From positions 1 to 64,000 of the forward strand of contig JAHLKI010000055.1 of the NCBI GenBank assembly GCA_025602905.1: a stretch of DNA of 64,000 nucleotides. The letters run 5' to 3'. A program made the position numbers and the translations under genes. This document shows, piece after piece, positions 32,831 through 43,625 of this stretch. Positions within the stretch are counted from its first letter, which is position 1. The number at the start of each line of letters is the position of its first letter. This DNA is from Phlyctochytrium arcticum. Taxonomy: Eukaryota; Chytridiomycota; Chytridiomycetes; Chytridiales; Chytridiaceae. The notes beneath the pieces were generated by a model. It saw nothing but the letters and a program-made list of their open reading frames with translations. It did no database searches and was not told the origin of the DNA.

Positions 32831-33059
32831 GGAAAAGGAACGAGGGGTTTACTTTCTGAGGAGGGCAGTGGCTGAAACAAAATAGGACCCCGCGATAATT
32901 GGGTTTGAAGGATTTTTGATGTACTTTTTCGTCCCCTTCCCAAAGAAACCAGGCCGGGCATCATTTCCGTCGCTGCTGTCATGGCGTACAATACTTAAAG
33001 CATCAGCTGAACGATCCCGGTGCTCATGACAGTTTCCAATGTACATATGCTATACTCAA

Positions 33060-33980
33060 TTGTAAACGTAAAGGGGCGTGTTCATAGGGAATACGTAGGG
33101 TTGATTGATTGAGTATACTGGGTGGGGCAGAGGCGAACAATGGGGTAAAGGAAAAAAAAATTGCGAGTATGGGGACCACGTGGGGAGCATACGCATATAT
33201 GAGTGAGTTGAGTGAGCTTCCATACTACAGTGCGCAAATGCAGGTTTTCCACACCTGCACTATCGTCAGAGTCATATGAGACTGAGTGCGTCGTATCCGA
33301 AAGTGTAAAGACTTTTGAATAAGATATATTTCTCAAATGTACGAGGTCGACTTTTTATGTGCCATCCTGCATCTCAAATCGGATCAAAAACGGATATCAA
33401 ATTGATCACATGTAAGTGAATTCACACAATAACTGAGGATGTCGCACATCTATTTCTATGGTTTATGTATTTTAAAAAATGCCGTTCTTTCCGGGAATAA
33501 AGACGGGAATTATGTTAAAGTCCATCTCCGTGGGGTCATCGGCCCACGCCGGGGCAAGATAGGTTCTGGGATTCACACTATCCATCGTTGTTCAGCAAGC
33601 CGTAATCAGAATCAAGTCTTTTGGTACATGCACATACCTTGGTGACCCTTTTGCTGGTTTTCTGCCCACTTTTTTCTCTATTTTAGGGGCAGGAGTTGCG
33701 ATGGGTAGCGACGCTTCCTCTGCCGCCGCGCTCGTGCGGCCGAAATTGGCATCGGTGTCCGGGACCGAATAGCGTGGAAATCCACTTATGTCCGTCACGC
33801 GAGACCCTTTCTTAAAGAGGTAGACATGTTCCAATGTGCTGTCAAAACGCAAAAGCCTCTTTTTGTTTGGCAATGGAGACGGGAGCGTTACCCTTGTTGT
33901 AGTATGAGGTGAAATCTGCGCTGGTAGTGTCTATAGGACGAACAAGAAGGAACATTTGTTAGTAAGATGCATCGCGTAGT
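33060..33980. repeat. repeat block A, copy 2
   Basis: Direct copy of 28010-28920. Contains an open minus-strand frame (33873-33592, 93 aa) with SRVTDISGFPRYSVPDTDAN and GRTSAAAEEASLPIATPAPK. The frame is shifted in copy 1. Function unknown. Confidence 0.8.
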
Positions 33981-34304
33981 CAATGTGCAACCACTCATTA
34001 TCCATTGGACCCGGATCTGTAATAATAAGAGGACAAACTTACCACAGAAATCTCACCAAATAAAATGATTCCAGTATTCGTTGTGAACATTATGATGATT
34101 GGTGGTACGAGATGAGAGAGACTCAGAGAGTGCGTAGAAAAGAATCAATGTCTTTGCGTTTGGGGATTGCGATGGATTCGACTTCAATGCGAGAAGTTAT
34201 GCGAGAAGTTTGCAAAGAGAAGAGGATAGATAGCCCCCGATCATTTAACTTCAAGCTCGGACATTTATCTCAAAATCTATTTTCATCCTATAGTTGTCCG
34301 TACT

Positions 34305-35090
34305 AGTACTTGGGTGGCAACGATCTAAAAAGAAGTTCGTGGCATTTACGCGGGATGTTTGGGCAAAAAGTATGTTTAATACCACCCTCAAGATGCTTTT
34401 ACGAGGGTCGGTCGTGGGTTTGCTCGGTACGAGGACCGACTCCAGTCCTAATTACCGTCAGTTATACTCGTATCTTGGTCAAGTTGATACACTGAACATG
34501 CCTCAATTGATCTTGGCATCAAGTACATTGGTGAGGATTGGACTGGTTTTGCAGTACGACATTTCTATAACTTGGTATTTTCAGGTAGCCCAGGTGGCAA
34601 GCCCGCCGTTTCGGTTCTCGCAACGCTGTGTTTACATTTTGAGATTTATTCCCAAGGGTCGAGCTGAGCCAGACGCGCGACTCTTGGATTTTATGATGAC
34701 GATACTTTTTGGGATAAGTATTGGAACATCTGGTAAAATGATATTTACCATCTGGTTGCTTTTGGCAAATATTATCCTTTCTGAATGTAACTTGTGCATA
34801 AAAGATCTGGAAGTTTTCCAGATCTGAGATGCTGATGGAAACACACAAATGTAAAAGGTAGGTACCGGTCTTGTCTCTCTGCATCGCCTCCACGGTAAGA
34901 ATGATCAAGTTCTCTTCTCCTTAGCGCATTGAGACTGACTAGCAAGATCCAGGAATATCTGCGTGGGAAAGGTTTGATGTATTGATAAGGACAAGTTGAT
35001 TTTCAGCCCAGTAGATCTGCTTGCAAACTTCACGCTGCTACATTTGAGGCGACTCATCAATAATTTTTGACATTTTGGACGCACATCCAG
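34305..35090. repeat. repeat block C, copy 2
   Basis: Direct copy of block C (31700-32480). The stretch 34640-35070 is nearly identical to copy 1, suggesting recent duplication or gene conversion. Confidence 0.9.
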
Positions 35091-35919
35091 TCTGAGGAAC
35101 GACCAGCCAGTCAGGAAATCGAGATCATTAAATGAAGGAAGTTCCGGGTCATTTCACAAAAGAACAGCAACACTTTCAACTCCAAATTACGCATACAGGA
35201 GTGATTGCGTGTTTTAACGGCATTGGCACCTGTCAATGGGACTGACAGGTTGTCGGAGAAGAGTAAATTGCAAAAAGTGTATTTTGTGTGCCCCGAATTT
35301 GCTTACTCCTGGATCCGCACCATTCAGGCTCACCACGCTGAGGTGATTGGCGCAAGTTGATTGGTCTTGACAGGAATTTGTCAGTCGGGCTCGGGTCCCG
35401 AAAAAGAAAGGGGGGGTTTACTTTTTGTGGAGGATAGCGATTACCGCCAACGTGGACGCTGCGGTAATTGGTTTGGACTTTTGATGTGGAAGGCCAAAAT
35501 GAAAATGTGTTCCAGACGTAAATCAGAATAAGTTTGGAGATTCAGGGAATTCGAAACCCCTTTTATGATTTTGATGAAACCCCGTCCATTTGCATACAAA
35601 AACCATTCTAAATAAGCGACTTTGCTGAATGACGGTTTGGAGTCGACAACTGTTGGCTGGTGAGCGAAAGGGAAAGGGAGATTCTTTTCGTTAGTCACCA
35701 TACCCATCCTATGGTGGCAAATACCATACGTACCGTTTACGAGATTGTGAAAAAATTCCGCATATCCGCCGTTCCTGATTTGGCCCTTTCCCCTGAAACG
35801 GGTCGCATGCCCGAACGACCATCAAAGCTTGGAGTCGACGACTGATATAGGATGGTGAAAGGGAGATTTTCAATTTGTCACTCTATCCGTCCTATGGTAG
35901 CAAAAACTATACATACCGT

Positions 35920-36140
35920 TCACCAAATCGGAAAGAACATCCGCATATACGTCGAGCGGGTTTCCGTCCGCCCCTCATCTACAAGCGATGGCCACAGCCT
36001 GGAGATAGACCTGTTGGCGTAGAGTGAGTCTCATAAAACACCTAAAGAATCTATCCAACGTACGAAGCTTGGGGTTGCACTTGATATCTTTGCCTAGGTC
36101 GGTGGTTTACCAGAAAGGTAGATGCTCGTAGGTTGTACAT
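35920..36140 (-). CDS. family-2 small protein, copy b (intact)
   Basis: Exons 36140-36064 and 35998-35920 give 156 nt (51 aa), with a 65-nt phase-2 intron, the same layout as copy a. Exon 1 has STFLVNHRPRQR. Exon 2 is LWPSLVDEG, then RSTYMRMFFPIW and TGA; copy a uses TAA at the same place. GTATGT follows the stop by three bases. Located downstream of family-1 copy 2. Function unknown. Confidence 0.55.
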
Positions 36141-36560
36141 GGTGCTTTTGATGAGGAGAGAGTGGAATGTAGAGCTTCGTTTTTGCTTTCGAGAACTGAG
36201 GTTGGGGCGGTTTTCGGAGAATATGATTTGTCGCTATTCGTGATTATCGGGGACAAACATTTATGCCGTTGGATCTAAGGGTCTTTCAGTACAAACAAGC
36301 GCAAGTAGAACGCGTCATGCCGGGTAAAAAAGAACAGAAGACGATATATCATTTAGACCAAAGCTTTGTTTTAAGATGAAAAATTGTAAAGTAATCAACG
36401 ACCATGAGCAAAAAAAGTAACCACCACCAAAAATATATTCAAAAAAAAACAAATTTCAAAAAAAAACACTGTATGAACGAAGCAAGATCAAAATTGCCAA
36501 AGAAGAGAGATGAGATTCTGCCGGTTGGCAATGAGAAAGGGACGATGGTTACTTACCAAT

Positions 36561-36993
36561 CTACCACAGCGGGTAGAGGGCCCGCATGTATGGGTCTCCG
36601 GCCAAGGGGGACGACCCATACATGCGGGCCAGGGATGTGAGGGGCTGTCCCCTCAGTGAGCATGGGGACAGCCCCTCGTCCTCGACCGAGTCCCACGCTC
36701 GGGAGATCCTGCAAGATGAATGATGAGTATGTGTGGTCTGGGACAAAATTGGGTTGGTTAACGTACCGGAGGGAGAGGCGGGAGGGGGTGGTCACCACCG
36801 GCCGCGGCCGGTGGGAGAGGAGTGTGGGCGGAGGAGAACGCGGGGGGGAGTGGTTGTAGTTGGCGGTGGTGGTGGGAGATTGGTGGTGGTAGCTGCTGGT
36901 GGTGGTGGCAGCAGTGGTAGTGGTGGTGGTGTGAATGAGGTTGGGGCCCACGACCCCCCAAACGTAGCAGGAAAAGTGGCTGTTGAAGGTCAT
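36561..36993 (-). CDS. family-1 small protein, copy 2 (intact)
   Basis: Exons 36993-36767 and 36708-36561 give 375 nt (124 aa), with a 58-nt phase-2 intron. It starts MTFNSHFSCYVWGVVGP and ends GDPYMRALYPLW, TAG. Exon 2 is nearly identical to copy 1, including both hairpins (36579-36630 and 36639-36677). Exon 1 differs more, mainly near the N-terminus. TATA-like box at 37041-37050. Function unknown. Confidence 0.6.
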
Positions 36994-37040
36994 TTTGAGT
37001 GAGATGGTAAAGAATAGAGAAGGGGGCCGAGAAATACCGT

Positions 37041-37050
37041 TCTTTTATAA
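37041..37050 (-). promoter_or_regulatory. TATA-like box of family-1 copy 2
   Basis: TTATAAAAGA on the minus strand, about 50 bp before ATG, in a stretch nearly identical to that before copy 1. Confidence 0.55.
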
Positions 37051-37179
37051 CTTTCCCGACGGCTTTCCAAAGAAACCTAGCCGGGCATCATTTCCGTCGC
37101 TGCCATCGGCGAACAATACTTAAAGCATCAGCTGAACGATCCCGGTCCTCCTGATAATTGACAATGTACATTCATCTTG

Positions 37180-37770
37180 TCTTGGGTGGCAACGATCTAA
37201 AAAGAAGTCTGTGGCATTTACGCGGGATGTTTGGGCAAAAAGTATGCTTTTCTGATTTTTAATGGATGCTTTTATGAGGGTCGGTCGTGGGTTTGCTCGG
37301 TACGGAGACCGGCTCCAGTCCTAATTGCTGTCATTTAAACTCGAATCTTCGTTAAGTTGATTCTTTAAACACGCTTCTCAATTGATCTTGGCATCAAGTA
37401 CAGTCGCGATCATTGGATTGGTTTAGCAGTACGACAAATTTATAATACTATAGCTTTGTATTTTCATTGACCTTGGGAAATAAAAGCTAGGTAGCACAGG
37501 TGGCAAGGCCGCCATTTCGGTTCTCGCAAAGCTGTGTTTACATTTTCAGATTTATTCCCAAGGGTCGAGCTGAGCTAGACGCGCGACTCTTGGATTTTAT
37601 GATGACGATACTTTGTGGGATAAGTATTGGAACCTCTGGGTAATTTCAGGTAAAATGATGTTTAACATCTGGTTGCTTTCATCAAATATCATCCTTTGTG
37701 ACCGTAACTTGTGCATAATCGATCGGGAAGTTATCCAGATTGAGATGCTGATGGGAACACACAAATGTAG
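37180..37770. repeat. repeat block C, copy 3 (partial, diverged)
   Basis: Direct, diverged copy of block C. It is followed at about 37.8-38.3 kb by block D in inverted orientation, so the turning point of the locus lies here. Confidence 0.75.
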
Positions 37771-37899
37771 TTTTGGAAGTCGGGCTTTTATGTCAACGTT
37801 ACGTCCCATACGCTGAAAGTGGTTGTTAATTGAGCAGTGTAAAGTATGCCGATTGACAAGCTCCCTGATCCCCGATTACACCAACCGTCCTCCTGCCAA

Positions 37900-38280
37900 T
37901 TACAATAATCAGGTTGCCTGTCTGCCGTCAATGATCTGATCTTACTTGGCATCCATAACCGACAACCTGTCAATACTATTGACAGGTGTCAATTTTAATA
38001 TAAAAAGGAATCACTCCTGTATGCGTAAATCTGCCAGCGAAGTGAATGTGTTGCTGTTCTTTGGGATAATGCCCCAGAATTCTACTTTTAACTAACATGA
38101 GCTCGATTTTCCGGCCAATTCGTCGTTCCTCTAATTTGACGTGCGTCCAGAATGTCAAAAATTGCAGAGATGTCGCTTCAAATGTAGCATCGTAACCAAA
38201 ACAGGCAGATCCACCGTTAAACTGTCCTTATCAATACAACAAACCTTTCCCACGCAGATTTTTCTGGACATTTCCAATCA
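37900..38280. repeat. repeat block D, inverted copy
   Basis: The reverse complement matches 35020-35270 and 32440-32700, including TTACGCATACAGGAGTGATT, AAAGAACAGCAACA and GTATTGATAAGGACA. To the right of this, family genes are on the plus strand; to the left, on the minus strand. Confidence 0.8.
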
Positions 38281-38299
38281 GTCAAAATACACAAGGAGA

Positions 38300-39110
38300 G
38301 GAGAAATTTGAATCATTCTTAACTTGAGAGCAATATGGAGAAACACGACAGATCGTAGGAATTTCAAATTCGTGCAAACTACTCTCTGCAACGGCAAATA
38401 TCTGATGATAATGACACCAAATCCATAAAATCTAGCACTAGATCTGCAAAAATCCAAACAGCCTAATTATCAGAAACAAAATAGCCGTCATTCCAAAATC
38501 TCGGGAAAGCCGCTACCTTCGGCAGAAGAACGCGTTCACGGATCAGGGTAACCCTCAAATGACAGCCAGAGCTTCCAGGTATGAAAAGCCCATGCCATGG
38601 CCTACCGATGGATAATGCCAAGATGCTTAAAATTTCGGGGCGCTAGGAAGAGAGTATTCCGCCCCTGGGTTCTAATATCTTTGGTACCGTAATGTTCATT
38701 GAGACTTATCTATATCAATTTTTCTCACTACAGTATTCAAAAGAGTTATCTGACATTGGCAGAGACAGGCATTAAATCTTAAATCGAAGTAAAAGATCGA
38801 CATATCATCAAATCAACAGCAACCGAGCTCTTCTACTGGGGGAAAAAACGGACCAGACGGTCCAGACCAAACTGCACCCGCGCGCGAACGACCCTCAAAG
38901 GACATTCAGATGCATCCTGGGACACCAAAAAAAAACTCGAAGGCATAAGTTTACATAGTAATGACAATGGCGCGGTGCTCAGTGTATTGTTCGACATGAG
39001 CGGACGACCGTGGACAATTAACAGCAGATGAAGATGAATGTGCATTCACCCTTGTCATGAGCATCGGGATAGATCAGCTGCCGCTTTAGTATTGTTGCAT
39101 CAAAGTGGCA
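38300..39110. other. central spacer of the inverted-repeat locus
   Basis: About 800 bp without recognisable genes or clear copies elsewhere in the window. It probably contains upstream regulatory sequence of the right-hand unit. Confidence 0.35.
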
Positions 39111-39170
39111 GAATTCCCACCATGACGACTGCGAAAGAATGCTGTCGCCGGGGGAGGGGAGTCCAAATGC

Positions 39171-39180
39171 CATAAAAAGA
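39171..39180 (+). promoter_or_regulatory. TATA-like box of family-1 copy 3
   Basis: CATAAAAAGA about 45 bp before ATG, inside a GGGGGAGGGGAG..CCAA.TGCCATAAAAAGACCC context shared with copy 4 (42480-42510). Confidence 0.5.
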
Positions 39181-39222
39181 CCCAGGCTTGCCCATCCCCC
39201 CCTGATTTCGGTATCCTATAAA

Positions 39223-39588
39223 ATGAATTTCAACTATCATTTCTCATATTTGGCCTGGGGAACGTTGGTGGGCAGCACCACCAACACCACCACTACCACC
39301 AACTACCACCGCCCGGCCCACTCCTACCGGCCTCTCTCCCCCATGCGCTCCCCTCCGCCCTCCCTACTATCCCACCGGCCCCGTCCGGTGGTGACCACCA
39401 CTCACCGCCCCTCCCGGTAGGTCTCATCTCTTGGTTTTCTTCGAGGAACACACGCTCATCATCATTCATATTGCAGAATCTCCCGTGCATGGGATTCGGT
39501 CGAGGATGAGGCGCTGCCCCCGTGCTCACTGAGGGGGCAGCCCCTTCCCCGCGACCCCTATATGCGGGCTTTTTACCCGCTGTGGTGA
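39223..39588 (+). CDS. family-1 small protein, copy 3 (intact)
   Basis: Exons 39223-39416 and 39477-39588 give 306 nt (101 aa), with a 60-nt phase-2 intron. It starts MNFNYHFSYLAWGTLVG, has Thr/Asn/His/Tyr runs and SLLSHRPRPVVTTTHRPS. Exon 2 is ISRAWDSVEDEALPPCSLRG, ending RDPYMRAFYPLW and TGA. It lacks the 18-bp inverted repeat of copies 1 and 2, so exon 2 is 36 nt shorter but stays in frame. Donor GTAGGT follows the stop. Function unknown. Confidence 0.6.
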
Positions 39589-40068
39589 TTGGTAGGTAAC
39601 TTCCTTCTATCCTTACTACGAGACGGCAGAATCTCATCTCTCTCCCTCGTCAATTTCAATCTTGCTTCGTTTGTACAGTGTTTTTTTTTTCAGTTTTTTA
39701 TCTTTTTCAATATATTTTGTTGGTGGTTACATTTCTTGTTCATTGTCAATAGTTAGTTTATAATTGTTAATCTTGAAATAAAGCGTTGGTCAAAATGAGA
39801 TGTCGTCCTCAGTTCATTTTACTCGGCATGACGCGCTTTGTGCGCGGTTGTTTGTACTGAAAGACCCTAAGATCCAACGGGATAGATGTTTATTCCCGAC
39901 GGTCACGAATAGCGACATATCATATTCTCCGAAGCGCCTCAAAACTCAGTTCTCAAAAGCCGAACACATCTGTATCTTCTCTCCAGCACCGACTTCTCTT
40001 TGTTGCAAGCTCAAAAAGCATCATTTTGCACCCTCTCTGACAATAAATACTTTTTTTTTCAATACACC

Positions 40069-40308
40069 ATGCCCCAACAGATAGTAGTTGACGCAGGATA
40101 CCGGGCACCAATTTTCCTTGTGGATCACCGCCCGCGGCAGAGAATGTTTTGCAACCCCAAACCCGGTAGGTCGAATGGCTTCTTTTGGTGGTTTACATCA
40201 CTAACTCTGCGCCAAAGATCCATTTCTAGGCTGTGGCCCTCGGTCGTTGACGACGGGCGGATGGAAGCCCGCTCGGCCTATATGCACAAGTTTTTTCCGA
40301 TTTGGTGA
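40069..40308 (+). pseudogene. family-2 small gene, copy c (frameshifted)
   Basis: Exon 1 (40069-40165) has YRAPIFLVDHRPRQR. Exon 2 from 40230 reads LWPSVVDDG, RSAYMHKFFPIW, TGA in the family frame. Exon 1 is one base short, so the two exons are out of phase with the only visible donor. GTATGT follows the stop as in copies a and b. About 170 bp further on (40480-40540) is a more degenerate stretch resembling the end of the same exon. Confidence 0.5.
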
Positions 40309-41418
40309 AAGGTATGTACAGTTTTTGCTGACAATGGGATAAATTCGGTGATGAACAAATAATCTCCCTTTCTTCATTCTACACAGTGGTCGACCTTGAA
40401 TCGTGTTGGTGGTTCGGGCCTGCGACCTGTTGAGAATGAATTTTGCCGTGGATGCTTTGTATACCTACGGAAAAGGGTAAAACCTGGAACGGCGCAGATG
40501 CAAACGTGTTGCCCAAACTGGTGAACGGTGTGTCCGGTGAGTATAGCTTTTGCTGCAACGGGATGAATATGGTGACTAACTACGAATCCCTGTTTCGCCC
40601 ATTAGACGGAATTCGTCGGCTTTTAACCCATATGGATCCTTCCGGCGTGCGAGCCGTTCAAAGTTTTGTCACATTAATATTTTTGTACGCCGGACTTTCT
40701 GAATAAAAGTGGTTTTGCGTTCCCTGAATCTCCAAACTTACAATGATTCACTTTTGGAGCATCTCCACAAAAATCCGCACTTTCTTCCAGGCTGTCTCCA
40801 CATCCAAAGACCCACCACCTGGAATTCCGCAATGCCCTCATTTTCCCCAATTGCTACTTCTCCACATAAAACGAATCCCCCGTCATTTTTCAGTTCCCGT
40901 CAAGACCAATAAGTTTTGCCACCCAATCACCTGAAGCCTTAAATTTCATTTTTGTGGGGGGTATTGCGCAGCAGCTTGCGAATCTCGAGCCCCTGATTTT
41001 CGAACTTTCCATCGTGAAACAAAACGTTCGACAACGACTTTTTTGAGCAAGCTCAAAACGGAGAATCACCACCCATTCCTTCATCGGCTGGAGTCTGTGC
41101 ACCTCGGAATTGACAGTCGGCACTGCCGGAAAACAGCGTTTTGACAGCAAGCGGACTGTTTATACGTTGTATATGCAGGTAGAGTTTTTAAAAAAAAATT
41201 TAAACAGTTCAGAAATCTTTTGATCATTAACGCAAGAGCCCAGTCAGATACCAATACGATTTTTCCGAATCACACCCCCAATTTTCAACATCGGGAATAA
41301 TCCGGGTCCTCCACATGAAACCGTCTCAAAATCCACCGAGCAAGCCTGCCGCTGATTCGCTTTTCCTTACCTCCACAAGAACAGTCTATTTCCAGTCTCA
41401 TCGCTGTGCCAAAACCCC

Positions 41419-41796
41419 TTGGGACAAAATATTGACAGCAAATCCGCTATCCTTCAAGCACTGAATCCTGCCTTTGATTATCGATTCATTCCTTCACCAC
41501 CGCCGTTCGCTCTTCTGCCAACTTTACCGAACTTCGACGGCTCAACTCCTCCGCGCAACAAGTCTCCTCGCAATCCTTTGTCACCACCATCACGGCACAT
41601 TATCGACCGACTATGGGCGTTGTGGAGTCGAGTCAAGCCTTCGAGGGGTGATTCCGAGTCCCGTGTGGGGACTCTGCGTCTCATCCCCGACGATTTCCGT
41701 GGCCCAAGTCATCCAAAGGGACTCAGTACATATGGTATCCAGGATGGTGGTGACCATGATGAAGATGCTGATGGAAGCGATGAGGCAGACGATTGA
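41419..41796 (+). CDS. family-3 ORF, copy in unit 3
   Basis: A 125-aa ORF downstream of family-2 copy c. It contains NPAFDYRF, a Pro-rich part, LRLIPDDFRGPSHPKG and an acidic end, DEDADGSDEADD. The ending and spacing to a donor-like AAAAGTAAGT match the minus-strand copy at 28939-29400, which supports a once-coding sequence. It could be an exon of a longer transcript. No known domain. Confidence 0.35.
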   Translation: MGQNIDSKSAILQALNPAFDYRFIPSPPPFALLPTLPNFDGSTPPRNKSPRNPLSPPSRHIIDRLWALWSRVKPSRGDSESRVGTLRLIPDDFRGPSHPKGLSTYGIQDGGDHDEDADGSDEADD

Positions 41797-41799
41797 AAA

Positions 41800-42480
41800 G
41801 TAAGTTCCCTGAAGCGTGCAAGAATTGGCGTACTCGCTCCTCGTATGTTGGATTCATGGGTCTCGCAAAGAGGTTCGGCGTGTTATACTCTTTTTTAGCC
41901 ACACTCGCCAGGACGACAGCCAACTCCACTGCCCTGGGCTAGCCTACATACTGTCCTTGGTATTCTTTCTGTCAGCTCCTTCACTGATTCGCTTCATGCT
42001 TTTGATGAAGACAGTCATGTCTCTGTTTTTTTGTATTGTAATTGTAAAACAGTTTCTTTTGTAAGTGCCCTTTGTTCAATTATTGCTTATGGTGTGCTCT
42101 CCTATGGCAAGATTTGTCAGTGACGCGTCGCGTCGTGTCAGTCGAAATCCCTTTCTCGATCGTGGCCTTCTTGAGGCTTCTTCTTCACGGCCAAAATTGC
42201 GCCAGGAGATGTCAACCTCGTGGAAAAGTATACGAGCGCTCAGTTATTTAAGCTGGGGGCGAGCTCTGATTTCCCCCCCCACAAAAAAACTTCGGCTACT
42301 CGGTAAAAACAAATCAAGTTATCAGCTCCCATGGTCTAACAAGCACCCGACGGGTCCCCACCAAAACGACGCAAGCAGCTTCTGTCCCTCCGCTCTCAGC
42401 TTCCAGAGTTCATTGGCACACATCATCAAAACGTCAACTACACTCACCACAAACCTGCTGGCCAATCAAGTCCCCGGGGG
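41800..42480. other. spacer before unit 4
   Basis: Contains a 164-aa ORF (42065-42559) without recognisable features. It overlaps the shared promoter-like segment of copy 4, so it is probably not coding. Confidence 0.35.
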
Positions 42481-42555
42481 AGGGGAGCCCAAGTGCCATA
42501 AAAAGACCCGGGCTTGCCCATCTCTCTGCTGTTTTCTTCACCATCTTGTTCAACA

Positions 42556-42888
42556 ATGAATTTTCAAAGCAACTTTTCCTGCTTTTTATGGGGACCAGCT
42601 TTCCCCCACCCCACCACCCCTCACGCCATATCCACCGGCCACACTCGGTAATGACGACCGTTCACCACTCCTCCCGGGAGGTCTAACCTCTTGGCTTTCT
42701 TTGAAGCACACACGCTTATCGTTAATCATCCAGCAGAATTTCCCGATCATGGATATTATCGCAGTGCATAGAATAGAAACCGCACTGCGACGGATACGCT
42801 CCAAGATGAGGGGCTGCCCCAGTGCTCAATGAGGAGGCAGCCCCTTCCCCGCGACCCCTACATGCGGGCCATGCACCGGTTATGGTAG
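42556..42888 (+). pseudogene. family-1 small gene, copy 4 (broken)
   Basis: Starts MNFQSNFSCFLWGPAFPHP but meets TAA at 42649-42651. The second-exon homology still ends RDPYMRA..RLW before TAG at 42886-42888. Exon 2 has an extra stretch near 42750-42790. A donor (GTAAGT) follows the stop, and a good acceptor (TTTCAG at about 42966) leads into the leader of copy 5. Confidence 0.6.
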
Positions 42889-43043
42889 TTTGGTAAGTAA
42901 CTTTCTTTTATCGTTACTGGCAAACGGCAGAATCTCATCCTTTTTCTTTGTGTATTTTCCTTTCAGACTTCTCTTTAAGAAGCGGCTTGTCCAGGAGTCC
43001 CGCTCCCTATTCCTCCTCTGGTTTCTCTACCATCTCACTCAAA

Positions 43044-43470
43044 ATGGCTTTCACCAGTCACTTTTCCTGCTACATTTGGGGGGCCGTGGGCCCCAGTCCC
43101 ATCCTCACCACCACCACCAGCAACTACTACCACCACTCTCCCACCACCACAACCAACTACAACCAACTACAACCATTCCCCCCCCCCCCCCCTCCCTCGC
43201 GTTCTCCCCCGCCTTCCCTCATATCCCACCGGCCGCGGCTGGTGGTGACCACCCCCGCCCGCACCTTCCTCCGGTACGTTTCCCCAACCCAATTCTGTCC
43301 GAGACCACACATACTCACCATTCATCCTGCAGGATCTCCCGGGCGTGGGACTCGGTTGAGGACGAGGGGCGGTCCCCGTGCTCACTGAGGGGACAGCCCC
43401 TCAGGCCCGCATGTATGGGTCTCCGAGCAAGGGGACCACCCCATACATGCGGGCACTCTATCCGTTGTGG
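43044..43470 (+). pseudogene. family-1 small gene, copy 5 (frame changed at the hairpin)
   Basis: Exon 1 (43044-43273) starts MAFTSHFSCYIWGAVGP and keeps SLISHRPRLVVTTPAR. The exon 2 start (43333, after GCAG) reads ISRAWDSVEDEGRSPCSLRG. At the inverted repeat 43404-43455 the frame shifts, so the family ending (LYPLW, TAA near 43470) is out of frame and the ORF runs to 43552 instead. The loop of the inverted repeat is inverted relative to copies 1 and 2. Confidence 0.55.
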
Positions 43471-43625
43471 TAAATTTGGTAGGAAACTTTCTTGCATCCT
43501 CAATGCGAAACGGCAAAATCTCATCTATTGTCTTTCTTTCTCTTTGTCGTAGACTTCTCATGGGAAAGCGCTCTGTCTTGGAAGGCCGCTGCCTGAGCCT
43601 GCGCCGATTTCGGTATCATCTCAAA

